Shown here: in pieces, positions 54,301 to 62,599 of the stretch
How positions within the stretch are numbered: position 1 is the first letter of the stretch
Layout of the letters: each line of letters opens with the position of its first letter
Assembly (NCBI GenBank): GCA_036513075.1
Contig: DATBZS010000042.1
Coordinates: forward strand, 1-64,000
Source: Bog-756 sp036513075
GTDB lineage: Bacteria; Actinomycetota; Acidimicrobiia; Acidimicrobiales; RAAP-2
Reading direction: 5' to 3'
DNA: 64,000 bases
Notes under the pieces: model-generated
Database searches by the model: none
What the model saw: only the letters and a program-made list of their open reading frames with translations
Told to the model about the DNA's origin: nothing
Translations under genes and position numbers: made by a program

Positions 54301-54797
54301 TCGGATCGGTCGGCGTCCGCCCACGCCCGGATCATCTCCGGCCGGTGCAGGTGATACCGGTCGAAGAGGTCGGCGACGGCCCGCACCCGCGTGAACCGGG
54401 ATGCCCCTGCCGGCAGCTCAGTGAACTCCGGCATGTCGCCACGGGCGGCCAGGTCGTCGAAAACGGCCAGCAGCGACCACACCATCCGATCGATCTGCCA
54501 GGGGTTTTCGGTCGGGCTGACCCCGATGTCCTCGGCACTGCGGCGGGCCGCGCCGTCGAGGACGAGGTCGCGCAACGTGCCCGGGTAGGCACGCACGAAG
54601 TTGGCGGCCACCCCGTCGCCCCCACCAGTCCGGGTGGCACCCAGGTGCCGGGCCAGTTCCAGGGTCACCCAGCGACGCATCCCGTCCGACGGCACCGCCA
54701 TCCATTCAGACTCCATCGGGTCGAGCGGATCGGTGACCAGGACCTCGGCGAGCCTCGCGGCCAGGTCCTCCGCCCGCTCCGCCGAGTAGAGATGCAT
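51387..54797 (-). CDS. recC: Exodeoxyribonuclease V gamma subunit RecC
   Basis: A 1136-residue RecC, with inactive helicase-like domains that hold the split strands and recognise Chi. Recognisable family segments include 'ADLFDRYHLHRPEMIRAW', 'CFGPMRQVQVARDVVLHLL', 'SMASLRWVPFRVVCILGLDQDSLG' and 'LHTFLRDPVATFVRRSL' in a nuclease-like C-terminal region. First gene of the recC-recB-recD operon. The ATG at 54797 is directly preceded by an in-frame GTG (54800), and AAGG lies about 12 nt upstream. Confidence 0.93.
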   Translation of the reverse strand: MHLYSAERAEDLAARLAEVLVTDPLDPMESEWMAVPSDGMRRWVTLELARHLGATRTGGGDGVAANFVRAYPGTLRDLVLDGAARRSAEDIGVSPTENPWQIDRMVWSLLAVFDDLAARGDMPEFTELPAGASRFTRVRAVADLFDRYHLHRPEMIRAWADADRSDPGSVDGSGRTISPLADWQPRLWRFLRDEIASDSPPERMEAILDLVRTDQLDLDAELPSRLVLFGFTSLPGRDFLPLVEAVARRRDVHLFLLEPHRFDLAALLGTWPHPGGGRPRLRSEDPTGVRIQQPLLRSWGRLPRESALLLADGLTPDTGRLTWVPTDGAPRRTLLERLQADIRSDAEAVPGPVGPDDRSLQFHSCFGPMRQVQVARDVVLHLLNDPASRLAEEDILVVCPGLEKFAPLVEAVFGPSSGSPDALDSTGAPFLRYRIADRSIRSANPVLGATATLLDLVSGRFEIAQVLDFISLSPVRERFGFDDADLAVLAEWATEARVRWGLDPDHRSGFGVPATVVGNTWQAALDRLLIGSAVADADLDLAIGEIAPLGVDSGDVEILGAFAFIVGRLAALAGHSIGPGRTVDEWAAVLRRTCSDLFAVPDQATWQIEALERVLRDVVDAAAASRRGSTVSLDLLDVRRLLEGMLDNEPGRPDFFRGGVTVTSMASLRWVPFRVVCILGLDQDSLGTSAPDAADLVAADPQIGDPDPRSEARQWLLEAVLAARDHLVIVREGRDIRSNHPVPQVVPAAELFDAAVGLFPADDRKAAKESLEVTHPRHPFDERCLISDRLGIAAPWSFAARDLIGATRRRNRPHLREPFLEVPLNREEVEVVELEDLHTFLRDPVATFVRRSLAANLPRPSDEIDDILPVDPDGLALYRIGQDLLDARLQGKDDADWRRAERAKGALPPGVLEDRLFDDLSAEVGDLLAEAAARGIRTGTPVLRDVDVTLAGGIRIVGTIPLALDSPSPGTGRVQFTRPKEAHRLEAWLDLMVLVASDPTVPWRSVVVTRAERKGKDLTPVVLEPAASDDVAGMADDALELVVDLYRRGLREPLPLFSSYSPAVHAEKSADGTWKNGDGRGDGTRPAVRLVFGDVDVDEIDELASRESDPGVTGNRVERYAHHLWGAVDRTSMPVA

Positions 54798-54950
54798 CAC
54801 GTGTGGGGACCTTACTCACGGGGTGCGACCGCGGGACCCACGGGGCGGAGTGAGGCCCAGTCGACCGCCTGCATCGCACCTCGGAGCCCTCCCGGATGGC
54901 AGCATGGTGCCGACGTCCCGACGGCGGGGCGACGAGTGCAAGGGGTGTCC

Positions 54951-55637
54951 ATGGGACAAACCATTATCGCGGCGACGAGCGGTGCGGGCGGAGGCCTCTT
55001 CCTTGTTTTGCTCGTCTTCTTCTACGTGCTGTTCGCGCTCCCAGTGTGGGGCACCTACCAGAAGGCATCACCGCAGGGTGACCCCGCATGGGCTGCCTTC
55101 GTGCCTGTCTACAACTTCATCGTCCTGTTGCGGGTAGCCGGTCGGTCGAAGAACTGGGCTTGGTTCCTGCTGCTCGTCTTCATCCCTTACCTCGGGTCCA
55201 TCGCCCTGTTCGTGATCTCGATCTTCATCCTCAACGACATCTCGAAGAGCTTCGGCCACGAAGCCGGATTCACGGTCGGACTGGTGCTGTTGCCGGTCAT
55301 CTTCTGGTTCATCCTGTGGCTCGGCAAGAGCACATACCTCGGCCCGAAGGGCCCAGCTGCCATGGCCGCTGGCTACGCGGGCTATGGCGGCTACCCGCAG
55401 CAGGGCTACCCGCAACCCGGTGGCTACCCGCCGCCCGCGCCTCCCGGTGGTGGCTACGCGCCGCCGCCGCCCCCGCCCGGCAACTACCCACCGCCGCCCC
55501 AGCCCGGAACCGCCTACCCACCACCACCACAGCCCGGCGGCCAGCCCGGCCAGCCACTACCCGGGTCGGCGCCGCCTCCTCCGCCTCCTCCGCCTCCTGC
55601 CTCAGACGGGATGCCACCCGAGGCACCGCCCCAGTAG
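54951..55637 (+). CDS. Membrane protein with Pro/Gly/Tyr-rich tail (DUF5684-like)
   Basis: A 228-residue protein. Four hydrophobic helices occupy about 10-135, with the typical DUF5684 text 'WGTYQKASPQGDPAWAAFVPVYNFIVLLRVAGRSKNWAW' and 'VISIFILNDISKSFG', then 'LWLGKSTYLGP'. The C-terminal 90 residues are a low-complexity 'GGYPPP'-type tail, probably disordered. AAGGGG lies 5-6 nt before the ATG. Function unknown; similar genes occur in many actinobacteria. Divergent from recC. Confidence 0.8.
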   Translation: MGQTIIAATSGAGGGLFLVLLVFFYVLFALPVWGTYQKASPQGDPAWAAFVPVYNFIVLLRVAGRSKNWAWFLLLVFIPYLGSIALFVISIFILNDISKSFGHEAGFTVGLVLLPVIFWFILWLGKSTYLGPKGPAAMAAGYAGYGGYPQQGYPQPGGYPPPAPPGGGYAPPPPPPGNYPPPPQPGTAYPPPPQPGGQPGQPLPGSAPPPPPPPPPASDGMPPEAPPQ

Positions 55638-55687
55638 CGGGCCGTCCGCGCTGGCGCAGGACGAGGGCGGACTCCGTCCCGTCGAGC

Positions 55688-55954
55688 CTACGAGTGGATC
55701 AGTCCGGCCGGTGCCGAGTCGAGCATCTCCAGGATGGCCAGGGCCAACGCCCGGGCCGACACCGGGTCGAGTTCGACGGCCACGCGCGCCGAAGCGTCCC
55801 GTGACGGGTTGCGGAGGTCGACGTTGAGCGTGTGGTCGGCGGGCGCATGGACCGGATGGTCGAAGTAGACCGAGGCATCGGTCACCGGGAACCAACCCGC
55901 AGCCCCTTTTCCGCTTCCTTCGACCTCCAACGTCGTCGTTCGGTAGGTGCACAT
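55688..55954 (-). CDS. DUF6295-like protein
   Basis: An 88-residue protein beginning 'MCTYRTTTLEVEGSGKGAAGWFPVTDASVYFDHPVHAPADHTLN' in substance and ending with an Ala/Leu-rich helix, the pattern of the small actinobacterial DUF6295 family. Function unknown. AAGGA sits 7 nt before the ATG at 55954. It is downstream of the dienelactone hydrolase on the same strand, so may be co-transcribed. The family name is from memory. Confidence 0.72.
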   Translation of the reverse strand: MCTYRTTTLEVEGSGKGAAGWFPVTDASVYFDHPVHAPADHTLNVDLRNPSRDASARVAVELDPVSARALALAILEMLDSAPAGLIHS

Positions 55955-56005
55955 GATGGTTCCTTCCCTCGTGTGTCGTGATTCGTATCGTGTGGGTCGT
56001 CGGGA

Positions 56006-56752
56006 TCAGGTCGACAGGTGCGTGCCGAAGAACGCCCAGATCCTCTCCCAGCCGTCGGCCGCGGCCTCGGGTCGGAAGCTCTGGCGGTCGGTATTGAAGA
56101 AGGCGTGGCCCGCCCCCTCGTAGGAGTGCACCTCCACCTCCTTACCGGCGGCCACGAGGATCCGTTCCAGGTCGGCCACCTCTTCGGGTCCCGGATACTG
56201 GTCGTCGGCCCCGAACAGCCCGAGCAACGGGCAGGACAAGTGCGTCACCCTGTCGCCGAGGGGGGTGATCTTCAACGGGAACTCGTCGGGCGGCGCGGTC
56301 AGCGCGAAGGCGCCGTAGCAGTCGACGGCGGCATCGAGGTCCAAAGTGCAGGCTGCCAGAAGCGACTGGCGACCGCCGGAGCAGTAGCCGATGGTGGCGA
56401 GCTTGCCGTTGGACTCCGGCAAGCCAGTGAGGTGGGCCATGGCCCCGGCCACGTCGCCGACCAACCGCTCATCGGGTACGCCCCCGTTGGCCCGGGCCGT
56501 GGCGGCGGCGTCGTCGGGGCTGGCATCGGGAGCCTCACGGAAATAAAGGTTGGGCATCAGTGCCAGGTAGCCGTTGGCCGCGAACTTGCGGGTGATCTCC
56601 TTGGTGGCGGCGTCATAGCCCGGCATGTGGTGGATGACCACCACTCCACCGGAGGGCGGGCCGCCCTGCGGTATGGCCACGTAGGCCTCGACAGGGTCTC
56701 CACCGTGACCCTCGATGATCACGGTCTCGGCCTTCAGGTCTCCACTAGTCAC
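56006..56752 (-). CDS. Dienelactone hydrolase family protein
   Basis: A 248-residue alpha/beta hydrolase. The nucleophile is Cys in 'ATIGYCSGGRQSL', as in dienelactone hydrolases; Asp is in 'LGLFGADDQYPGPEEV' and His in 'YEGAGHAFFNTD'. The N-terminus 'VEAYVAIPQGGPPSGGVVVIHHMPGYDA' is typical. Family members hydrolyse lactones and esters in aromatic degradation. Start is GTG, overlapping the MerR stop (GTGA), so it is translated with the regulator and may degrade or sense the same compound. Confidence 0.9.
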   Translation of the reverse strand: MTSGDLKAETVIIEGHGGDPVEAYVAIPQGGPPSGGVVVIHHMPGYDAATKEITRKFAANGYLALMPNLYFREAPDASPDDAAATARANGGVPDERLVGDVAGAMAHLTGLPESNGKLATIGYCSGGRQSLLAACTLDLDAAVDCYGAFALTAPPDEFPLKITPLGDRVTHLSCPLLGLFGADDQYPGPEEVADLERILVAAGKEVEVHSYEGAGHAFFNTDRQSFRPEAAADGWERIWAFFGTHLST

Positions 56753-57240
56753 GTTGTTCCCTCCTCGGATTCGGTGGTGGTGTCGAGTCCGGCGATCAGC
56801 TCGCTGAGGCGCTCCCCCTTGGCTGACCGCTCATCACGGAATGCCTGGATGCGTGCGAGTGTGTCGTCGAGTCGTTGCAGCAGGTGCTCGTTGGCGTCGA
56901 CCGCATCCTCCATCAACTGGCGGCGGCGGGCGGGGTCCGCGTCCCCCCAGCGGAACTCGGAGCGGACCCGGTCGAGGGCGTCGATGTCTTCGGTCTCGAG
57001 CACCACCCGCACCTCGGCCAGCGAAAAGCCGAGCAGCTCCTGGAGATCGCGGATGCGGGTGACCCGGGCCATGTCGGTCGGCAGATAGAGACGCTCGCCG
57101 CCGGAACGGTGGCCGCTCGGCTGGATGAGTCCGAGCTCCTCCCAGTAGCGGAGGGTCCGGGTGGTCACCCCGGTGCGTTGGGCCAGCTCGCCGATGCGGA
57201 GGACGTCGCCGGTGGCGAACGTGGCCTCGACGGAGGTCAC
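56749..57240 (-). CDS. MerR-family transcriptional regulator
   Basis: A 163-residue regulator. The N-terminal winged helix 'RIGELAQRTGVTTRTLRYWEELGLIQPSGHRSGGERLYLPTDMARV' is a standard MerR domain, followed by 'LQELLGFSLAEVRVVLE', a long coiled-coil dimerisation helix and a short C-terminus with no metal-binding Cys. It probably senses an organic compound. GTG start overlaps the MFS stop; its own stop overlaps the hydrolase start. A dyad upstream of the MFS gene (59182-59199) is a good operator candidate. Confidence 0.92.
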   Translation of the reverse strand: MTSVEATFATGDVLRIGELAQRTGVTTRTLRYWEELGLIQPSGHRSGGERLYLPTDMARVTRIRDLQELLGFSLAEVRVVLETEDIDALDRVRSEFRWGDADPARRRQLMEDAVDANEHLLQRLDDTLARIQAFRDERSAKGERLSELIAGLDTTTESEEGTT

Positions 57241-59120
57241 CGCGGGACCTCGGCGTCGGCACCGACGGGCTCCTCGACGGGCCCCCCGGCAGCCACCCCG
57301 GCGGTGGTCCTGGCCGGGACGAGCTGGTCGCCCTCGGCGTCGGCCTCGTCGCCCTCGTGGTACACGTACCGTCCGCCCCGTCGCCATGACGCCCACGCCG
57401 CCAGCAGGCTGGCAAAGATGGCGAAGTCGAGCGCGGCGCGGAGACCAGCCTCGAACGGCCGACTGATCAGGCTGGGGAAGAAGCTCCGGCCCGTGAGCAC
57501 CGACTGCTGGGCCGGGGTCAGCTGGGCCAGGACGTGGGGGCCCACGAGGTGTTGGACCGGGTTGTAGCCGAGAAAGGCGGCGAACAGCGTGGAGACCGGC
57601 GACAGGTGGGCCACCCGCTCGGCGACCGCGGTGGGCACGCCATGGGCCACGAGTCCGTGCAGCAGATTGGCCGACAGCGAGGAGGTCAGGCCAATGATCA
57701 TGAGCGTGAAGAAGATCCCGATGGAGAGGACCTGGGCCGAGTTCTGGAACGTGGTGTTCATCCCCGAGCCGGCCCCTCGGTGCTCAGCCGGGAGGCTGTT
57801 CATCACCCCGGCCCGGTTGGGTGACCCGAACGAGGCCATGCACATCCCCGTCCCGAAGAGCACGAGGGCGAACAGCCAGTAGGGGAAGTCCACGGGCAGG
57901 AGCTCGAGCAGGACGAAGCAGACGGCCGTGCCGAGCATGCCGCCCGTGGCGAACGGCCGGGGACCGAAGCGGTCGGACAGGATGCCCGACAGGGGTCCGG
58001 CGACCAGGAACCCGATGGTGAGGGGGAGCATGGCGATTCCCGCCCACAGCGGAGTCACCGTGAAGGCGTACCCGTGCAACGGCAGCCAGATGCCCTGGAG
58101 CCAGATGATCAGCATGAACATCATGCCGCCCCGGCTGAGGGCGGCGAGGAAACTGGCCAGGACGCCGGAGGTGAAGGCCCGGATCTTGAAAAGCTGGAGC
58201 CGGAACATCGGCTGGGGCACACGGGTCTCGAGGACGCAGAACACGCCCAGGAGGACCACGCCGAGGGCCACCGAGCCGAGCACCATCGGGTTGGTCCACC
58301 CCATCACGTGGCCGCCGTAGGGCTCGATGCCGTAGGTGATCCCGATCATGACCAGGACCAGACCGACGGCGAAGGTGATGTTGCCGGGCCAGTCGATGCG
58401 GGCCGGTCGGCGCGGGCTCGTCTCGCGGAGCTCGCGGTAGCCCAAGATCGTGCCGACGAGGCCGATGGGCACCGACACCAGAAAGATCCAGCGCCAGTTG
58501 AGGGGGGCCAGGAGGCCACCGAGCACCAGGCCGATGAAGACACCGCTGAGGGCGGCAGCCTGGTTGATCCCGAGCGCCATGCCCCGCTTGTTGTCGGGGA
58601 ACACGTCGGTGAGGATGGCCGCCGAGTTGGCCATGAGCATGGCCGCCCCCACTCCCTGGAAGATGCGCATGACGATCAGCCACACGCCCGCTGCGTGGCC
58701 GGTCATCCACGTGATGGACAGCAAGAGGGAGAAGAACGTGAAGACGGCGAAGCCGAAGTTGTACGTGCGCACCCGACCGCAGATGTCGCCCAGCCGTCCG
58801 AGGGTCACCACGAGGACACTGGTCACCACCAGGAATCCGAGGATCATCCACAGCAGGTAGAAGGTGTTGCCGGCCTCGAGGGGGTCGATACCGATGCCCC
58901 GGAAGATATTGGGCAGCGAGATGAGCACGATCGAGCCGTCGATGGAGGCCATCAGCATGCCGAGGGTGGAGATGAACAGGGCCATCCACTTGTAGTTGGG
59001 CGGCAGGCTGGCGAGGTCACCGTTGAGTCGGGCTTCACGATCGGACCGGCCGGTCCCGCCGTCGCCACGGCCGCCGCGGCGGTCGTCTCCCGACGTTGCG
59101 GACTCTTCGATGACGGCCAT
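57237..59120 (-). CDS. MFS drug:H+ antiporter, DHA2 (14-TM) family
   Basis: A 627-residue transporter with about 14 helices and long hydrophilic ends. Features: 'LGRLGDICGRVRTYN' (loop 2-3 motif A), 'RIFQGVGAAMLMANSAAILTDVFP' (motif B, C region), 'GALGIN..AALSGVFIGLVLGGLLAPLNWRWIFLVSVPIG'-like motif C, and the typical 'PAEHRGAGSGMNTTFQN'. These transporters export drugs, dyes or metabolites in exchange for protons. First gene of an operon with merR and the hydrolase. ATG at 59120 chosen; longer open frame upstream is non-coding. Confidence 0.93.
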   Translation of the reverse strand: MAVIEESATSGDDRRGGRGDGGTGRSDREARLNGDLASLPPNYKWMALFISTLGMLMASIDGSIVLISLPNIFRGIGIDPLEAGNTFYLLWMILGFLVVTSVLVVTLGRLGDICGRVRTYNFGFAVFTFFSLLLSITWMTGHAAGVWLIVMRIFQGVGAAMLMANSAAILTDVFPDNKRGMALGINQAAALSGVFIGLVLGGLLAPLNWRWIFLVSVPIGLVGTILGYRELRETSPRRPARIDWPGNITFAVGLVLVMIGITYGIEPYGGHVMGWTNPMVLGSVALGVVLLGVFCVLETRVPQPMFRLQLFKIRAFTSGVLASFLAALSRGGMMFMLIIWLQGIWLPLHGYAFTVTPLWAGIAMLPLTIGFLVAGPLSGILSDRFGPRPFATGGMLGTAVCFVLLELLPVDFPYWLFALVLFGTGMCMASFGSPNRAGVMNSLPAEHRGAGSGMNTTFQNSAQVLSIGIFFTLMIIGLTSSLSANLLHGLVAHGVPTAVAERVAHLSPVSTLFAAFLGYNPVQHLVGPHVLAQLTPAQQSVLTGRSFFPSLISRPFEAGLRAALDFAIFASLLAAWASWRRGGRYVYHEGDEADAEGDQLVPARTTAGVAAGGPVEEPVGADAEVPR

Positions 59121-59181
59121 TGCTGCTCCCACCGGTCTGGACCGGTCCGCCCCGCCCGGTTGTGCGGGGATCTCTTTTGAG

Positions 59182-59199
59182 GTTAACGCAAACGTCAAC
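59182..59199. promoter_or_regulatory. MerR-type dyad in the MFS promoter
   Basis: GTTAACG (59182-59188), CAAA spacer and CGTCAAC (59193-59199) form an 18-bp dyad with one mismatch. On the minus strand its left arm contains TTGACG (59198-59193), a -35-like element, so the dyad sits in the promoter spacer as expected for MerR activators. It lies 62 nt from the MFS start. Confidence 0.5.
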
Positions 59200-59297
59200 G
59201 TCATGCATCGGTTGGCGTTTCCTCGACAACGCTCCCCGTGGAGCCAGGCAGGGCAATTGCCCACCGACGAGCGGGTGAACGGGCCTATCGTCAGGTG

Positions 59298-60275
59298 ATG
59301 ACCCGGACGCTTCCCCATGTGCGACCGCGCCAGGGGGCGACGCGGCGACTGGCCGCGGTGACCGTGATGGTCGCCGGGTTCGGGATGCTGACCGGCTGCG
59401 GCTCGTCGCTCCTCGGTACGACTTCGTCGACCGGGGTCGCCTCGGCCGCAGCCAGCGGCGGCAGCACAACGTCGACGACGGTGCCCCTCAACGGCGAGGT
59501 GGCCGTGGCATTCCCGGTCGTCAACTGCACCGATCCGGCGTTCGGCGGGAGTGCGATCAGGTCCAAGTCGGGCTGGAGTCCAACCATCCTCCTCGCTCCC
59601 GTACCGACGTCCCTCGTCGGGAAGGTCACCTTCTACACCGACGGGCTGCACACCCTCCTCGCCCCGGCCGGGTGGACCTGCGCGCTGGTGGCACCCGGAC
59701 CATCGACCGGGGGTGCGCCGAGCGCCACGCCGACAGCCGCGGCCGGCGGCTACACAGGCACCACCATTGCCAACCCGCCCTCGACCGGCCAGCTGACCGG
59801 GCAGAGCGCCGCCATCGGTGCCGCGGGTTCGACGACGCTGGCCGTCTACCCGTCGAATGATCCCGATCCACCGACCACCGGGTCTCCAGCACCGGGCACC
59901 GAAGGTGTGTTCGCCACGTGGGCGTCCACCGGGACCAACGCCGGAGTCGACCTGGTCTGCCCGTTCTTCACCATCCCGTCCTGGCAGTCCCAGTCGGCCG
60001 GGTGCTCGACGTCCAAGCTGCCGGGCGAGCTGACCAACTCCATGACGCCCGACGTCACGGCGGTGGCCGACGCGGCCGGCGCGGTGGCAGACCTGGCCGC
60101 ATCGGGTGGCCAGATGGTGGTCTCCGGAGTCGTGTTGTTCCCTCAGATCCCCTCGGCCATCTCCTACGGATCGCCGATCGCGGTTGCCGCCGAGTCGTGC
60201 GCGCTGTCCGACCCCTCGCTGTGTCCGACCATCCTGTCGGACTTCGAGGTGCGCGAGTTCCCCGTCCCCGCCTAG
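59298..60275 (+). CDS. Secreted lipoprotein of unknown function
   Basis: A 325-residue lipoprotein with basic N-terminus, hydrophobic run and lipobox 'GMLTGC'. The mature part has Ala/Gly/Thr/Pro-rich regions and paired Cys ('VVNCTDPAF', 'GWTCALVA', 'LVCPFF', 'AGCSTS', 'ESCALSDPSLCPT') that likely form disulfides. The internal similarity of the two halves is slight. No family recognised; it resembles DUF-type actinobacterial secreted proteins. TATCGT ends 6 nt before the ATG with no ribosome site, so the mRNA may be leaderless. Divergent from the MFS operon. Confidence 0.8.
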   Translation: MTRTLPHVRPRQGATRRLAAVTVMVAGFGMLTGCGSSLLGTTSSTGVASAAASGGSTTSTTVPLNGEVAVAFPVVNCTDPAFGGSAIRSKSGWSPTILLAPVPTSLVGKVTFYTDGLHTLLAPAGWTCALVAPGPSTGGAPSATPTAAAGGYTGTTIANPPSTGQLTGQSAAIGAAGSTTLAVYPSNDPDPPTTGSPAPGTEGVFATWASTGTNAGVDLVCPFFTIPSWQSQSAGCSTSKLPGELTNSMTPDVTAVADAAGAVADLAASGGQMVVSGVVLFPQIPSAISYGSPIAVAAESCALSDPSLCPTILSDFEVREFPVPA

Positions 60276-60636
60276 TCATCTCAGCCGCGAAGGGACTTGG
60301 CACGAACTGGATTCGAGAGGGCCGTCGGCGACCCAGGCGCAACGGGGGTGGACCTCGATGACGGGCAAGTGTGCCGGGACCGAGCGCCACGCGTGGACGT
60401 CATGAAGCCCACACTCCGTGGCTGTTCGGTTGCAATCTCCCGGTGAGCGCGGGTTTCGGTCACCGTGCGTGGAATCGGTTGACCCTCCGGGTACCCGACC
60501 CGTAGGTTCGGCCCAGGACGGCACCATCACGCGGGGACCGAACGTGTTCTCCGAAGGGACGAGGCTCCGGCCGACGTCCCGACGGCAGGGGAACCGGGGC
60601 CGCATCGGCACCGGAATCACAGGACGGAGCGAGACC
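60276..60636. other. 361-bp upstream region of the FtsH-like gene
   Basis: No gene recognised. It contains the clear promoter at 60479-60508 and a long leader of about 120 nt before the FtsH-like ATG. The frame is open upstream to 60418 but lacks protein-like features. Confidence 0.5.
60479..60508 (+). promoter_or_regulatory. Sigma70-type promoter of the FtsH-like gene
   Basis: TTGACC (60479-60484), 18-nt spacer, TAGGTT (60503-60508). It lies 128 nt before the start codon. Confidence 0.55.
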
Positions 60637-62514
60637 ATGGCTGCACGGCAGGCTCAGGACACCGACGGACTGGGTGCGCTCTCGGGCTCCGGCGTGGCCA
60701 CCATGGCCACCACCGACGTGGGGGCCCACAAGGCCCGGGCACGGTCGAGCCGCCTGCAGCGGCTGGCCGTAGTCCTCGGCATCGTCGCCGTGCTCCTCGT
60801 GCTCCGCGACATCCTGGCGCCGGGCATGTCGCTCCCCACGCCGTCGATCCCCCAGTCGATGACCCCCTTCCTGGTGCCCCTGTGCCTGATCGTCGTCCTC
60901 TGTCTCGTGATGGTGGTCCCGATGGTGGCCGCCGGTCGATCGCCGCACATCCTCTTCCGCCCCGACGAGCTGACCATGACCTTCGACGACGTCCGCGGGT
61001 CCGAGGGGCTGGTCGAGGAGGTCACCAAGACCCTCAACCTCTTTCTCGCTTACCGCACGTTCAACGAACAGATGGGGGGGACACCCCGCAAGGCGATCCT
61101 GTTCGAAGGACCTCCAGGCACCGGCAAGACCTACATGGCCAAGGCCATGGCCTCCGAGGCGGGCGTGCCGTTCCTGTTCGTGTCGTCGTCGGCCTTCCAG
61201 TCCATGTTCTACGGGCAGACCAACCGCAAGATCCGCGCCTACTTCAAGGAACTGCGCCGCCAGGCCCGCCGTGAGGGCGGCGCCATCGGCTTCATCGAGG
61301 AGCTCGACGCCATCGGCGGCAAGCGGGGCGCCGGATCCACCCAGGGCGAGGGCGTACCCGGCGTGGTCAACGAGCTCCTGATCCAGCTCCAGTCGTTCGA
61401 GCAGACGCCGTGGTCGATCCGATTCCGCGGCAAGACCGTCGAGGCGGTCAACGCCTGGCTCCCGGCGGGCGGCAAGCTGCGCAAGCCGACCTTCACCCCA
61501 GCCAACATCCTGGTGATCGGGGCCACCAACCGGGCCGACGACCTCGACGCCGCACTGGTGCGACCCGGCCGCTTCGACCGCAACATCTACTTCGGGCTGC
61601 CCGGCAGGTCCGGACGGCGGGACATCCTCGACTACTACCTGGACAAGAAGGCCCACGAGCCCGAGCTCGACGACCCGGCCCGGCGCGAGACGCTGGCCGC
61701 CATGACCGCCGGGTACTCGCCGGTCATGCTCGAGCACCTGCTCGATGAAGCCCTGGTGTGGGCGCTGCGCAGAGGGGCCACCCGCCTCTCGTGGCACGAC
61801 ATCCAACAGGCCAAGATGACCGAAGAGATCGGGCTCGCCCAGCCGGTCGAGTACACCGAAGCGGAGCGCCGGTCCATCGCCACCCACGAAGCCGGCCACG
61901 CCACGGTGGCCTGGTTGGTGGGCAAGGGCCGCAAACTCGAGGTACTGACCATCATCAAGCGCAAGGACGCCCTCGGCCTGCTGAGCCACTCCGAGACCGA
62001 GGAGCGGTTCACCAAGTCCAAGTCCGAGGTCCGGGCCATGATCGACATCGCCTTCGGCGGCATGGTGGCCGAGGAGCTGTTCTTCGGCGAGTCCTCGACC
62101 GGTGTGTCGAGCGACCTGCACTCCGCCACCGTCAACGCCTGCCAGATGATCGGCCTGCTGGGCATGGGCAGCTCGCTCATCTCGGTTGGGGCCATCGAGC
62201 ACGCCGGCGGCGGACTGGTCGGCAAGGTGCTGGCCGACGACGCCAGCCGGGCCGAGGTCGAGGCGCTCCTAGGTGAGTCCAAAGCGTCGGTCACCTCCAT
62301 GCTGGACAACCATCGCCACGTCGTCGAGGCCCTGCGGGACGCCCTGCTGGTGCGATCCGAACTGATCGGCGAGGACATCCTCGAGGTGATCCGGCGCTCA
62401 CAGGGCGATCGCGACATCCTGCCGACCAACCTGCGGGACAAGCCACGCCTCCCGTCGGACGCAGTGCCACTGGCTGGAACCGAGCGTATCGAGCACGCCG
62501 ACCAGGTCGACTGA
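60637..62514 (+). CDS. FtsH-like AAA+ membrane metalloprotease, divergent type
   Basis: A 625-residue protein with the FtsH order: TM1 (about 43-60), TM2 (76-98), AAA+ module and zinc protease. Walker A is 'EGPPGTGKT' (158-165), SRH 'ATNRADDLDAALVRPGRFDR' (296-315), and the zinc site 'HEAGH' (417-421) with Asp in 'SSTGVSSDLHSAT'. Differences: only 15 residues separate the TMs instead of about 70-100, the Walker B is 'GFIEELDAIG' with Glu for the usual Asp, and an insertion of about 35 residues follows 'NELLIQLQSFEQ'. An active degrader is likely, but a specialised one. GGAG lies 8 nt before the ATG. Confidence 0.88.
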   Translation: MAARQAQDTDGLGALSGSGVATMATTDVGAHKARARSSRLQRLAVVLGIVAVLLVLRDILAPGMSLPTPSIPQSMTPFLVPLCLIVVLCLVMVVPMVAAGRSPHILFRPDELTMTFDDVRGSEGLVEEVTKTLNLFLAYRTFNEQMGGTPRKAILFEGPPGTGKTYMAKAMASEAGVPFLFVSSSAFQSMFYGQTNRKIRAYFKELRRQARREGGAIGFIEELDAIGGKRGAGSTQGEGVPGVVNELLIQLQSFEQTPWSIRFRGKTVEAVNAWLPAGGKLRKPTFTPANILVIGATNRADDLDAALVRPGRFDRNIYFGLPGRSGRRDILDYYLDKKAHEPELDDPARRETLAAMTAGYSPVMLEHLLDEALVWALRRGATRLSWHDIQQAKMTEEIGLAQPVEYTEAERRSIATHEAGHATVAWLVGKGRKLEVLTIIKRKDALGLLSHSETEERFTKSKSEVRAMIDIAFGGMVAEELFFGESSTGVSSDLHSATVNACQMIGLLGMGSSLISVGAIEHAGGGLVGKVLADDASRAEVEALLGESKASVTSMLDNHRHVVEALRDALLVRSELIGEDILEVIRRSQGDRDILPTNLRDKPRLPSDAVPLAGTERIEHADQVD

Positions 62515-62599
62515 GGGTCTGCGATCACGGCACAGCAACGACGCCGAGGCACCACAGATGGCCCCGGGACCACCCAGTCACGGAACCCTGGTCAGCGGC

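Noticed and set aside
53073..55637. An 854-codon plus-strand frame crossing recC
   Set aside because: Antisense shadow of recC; only 54951-55637 is a real gene in this frame.
57784..58989. A long second minus-strand frame inside the MFS gene
   Set aside because: His/Arg/Pro-rich text with no family features; out-of-frame shadow.
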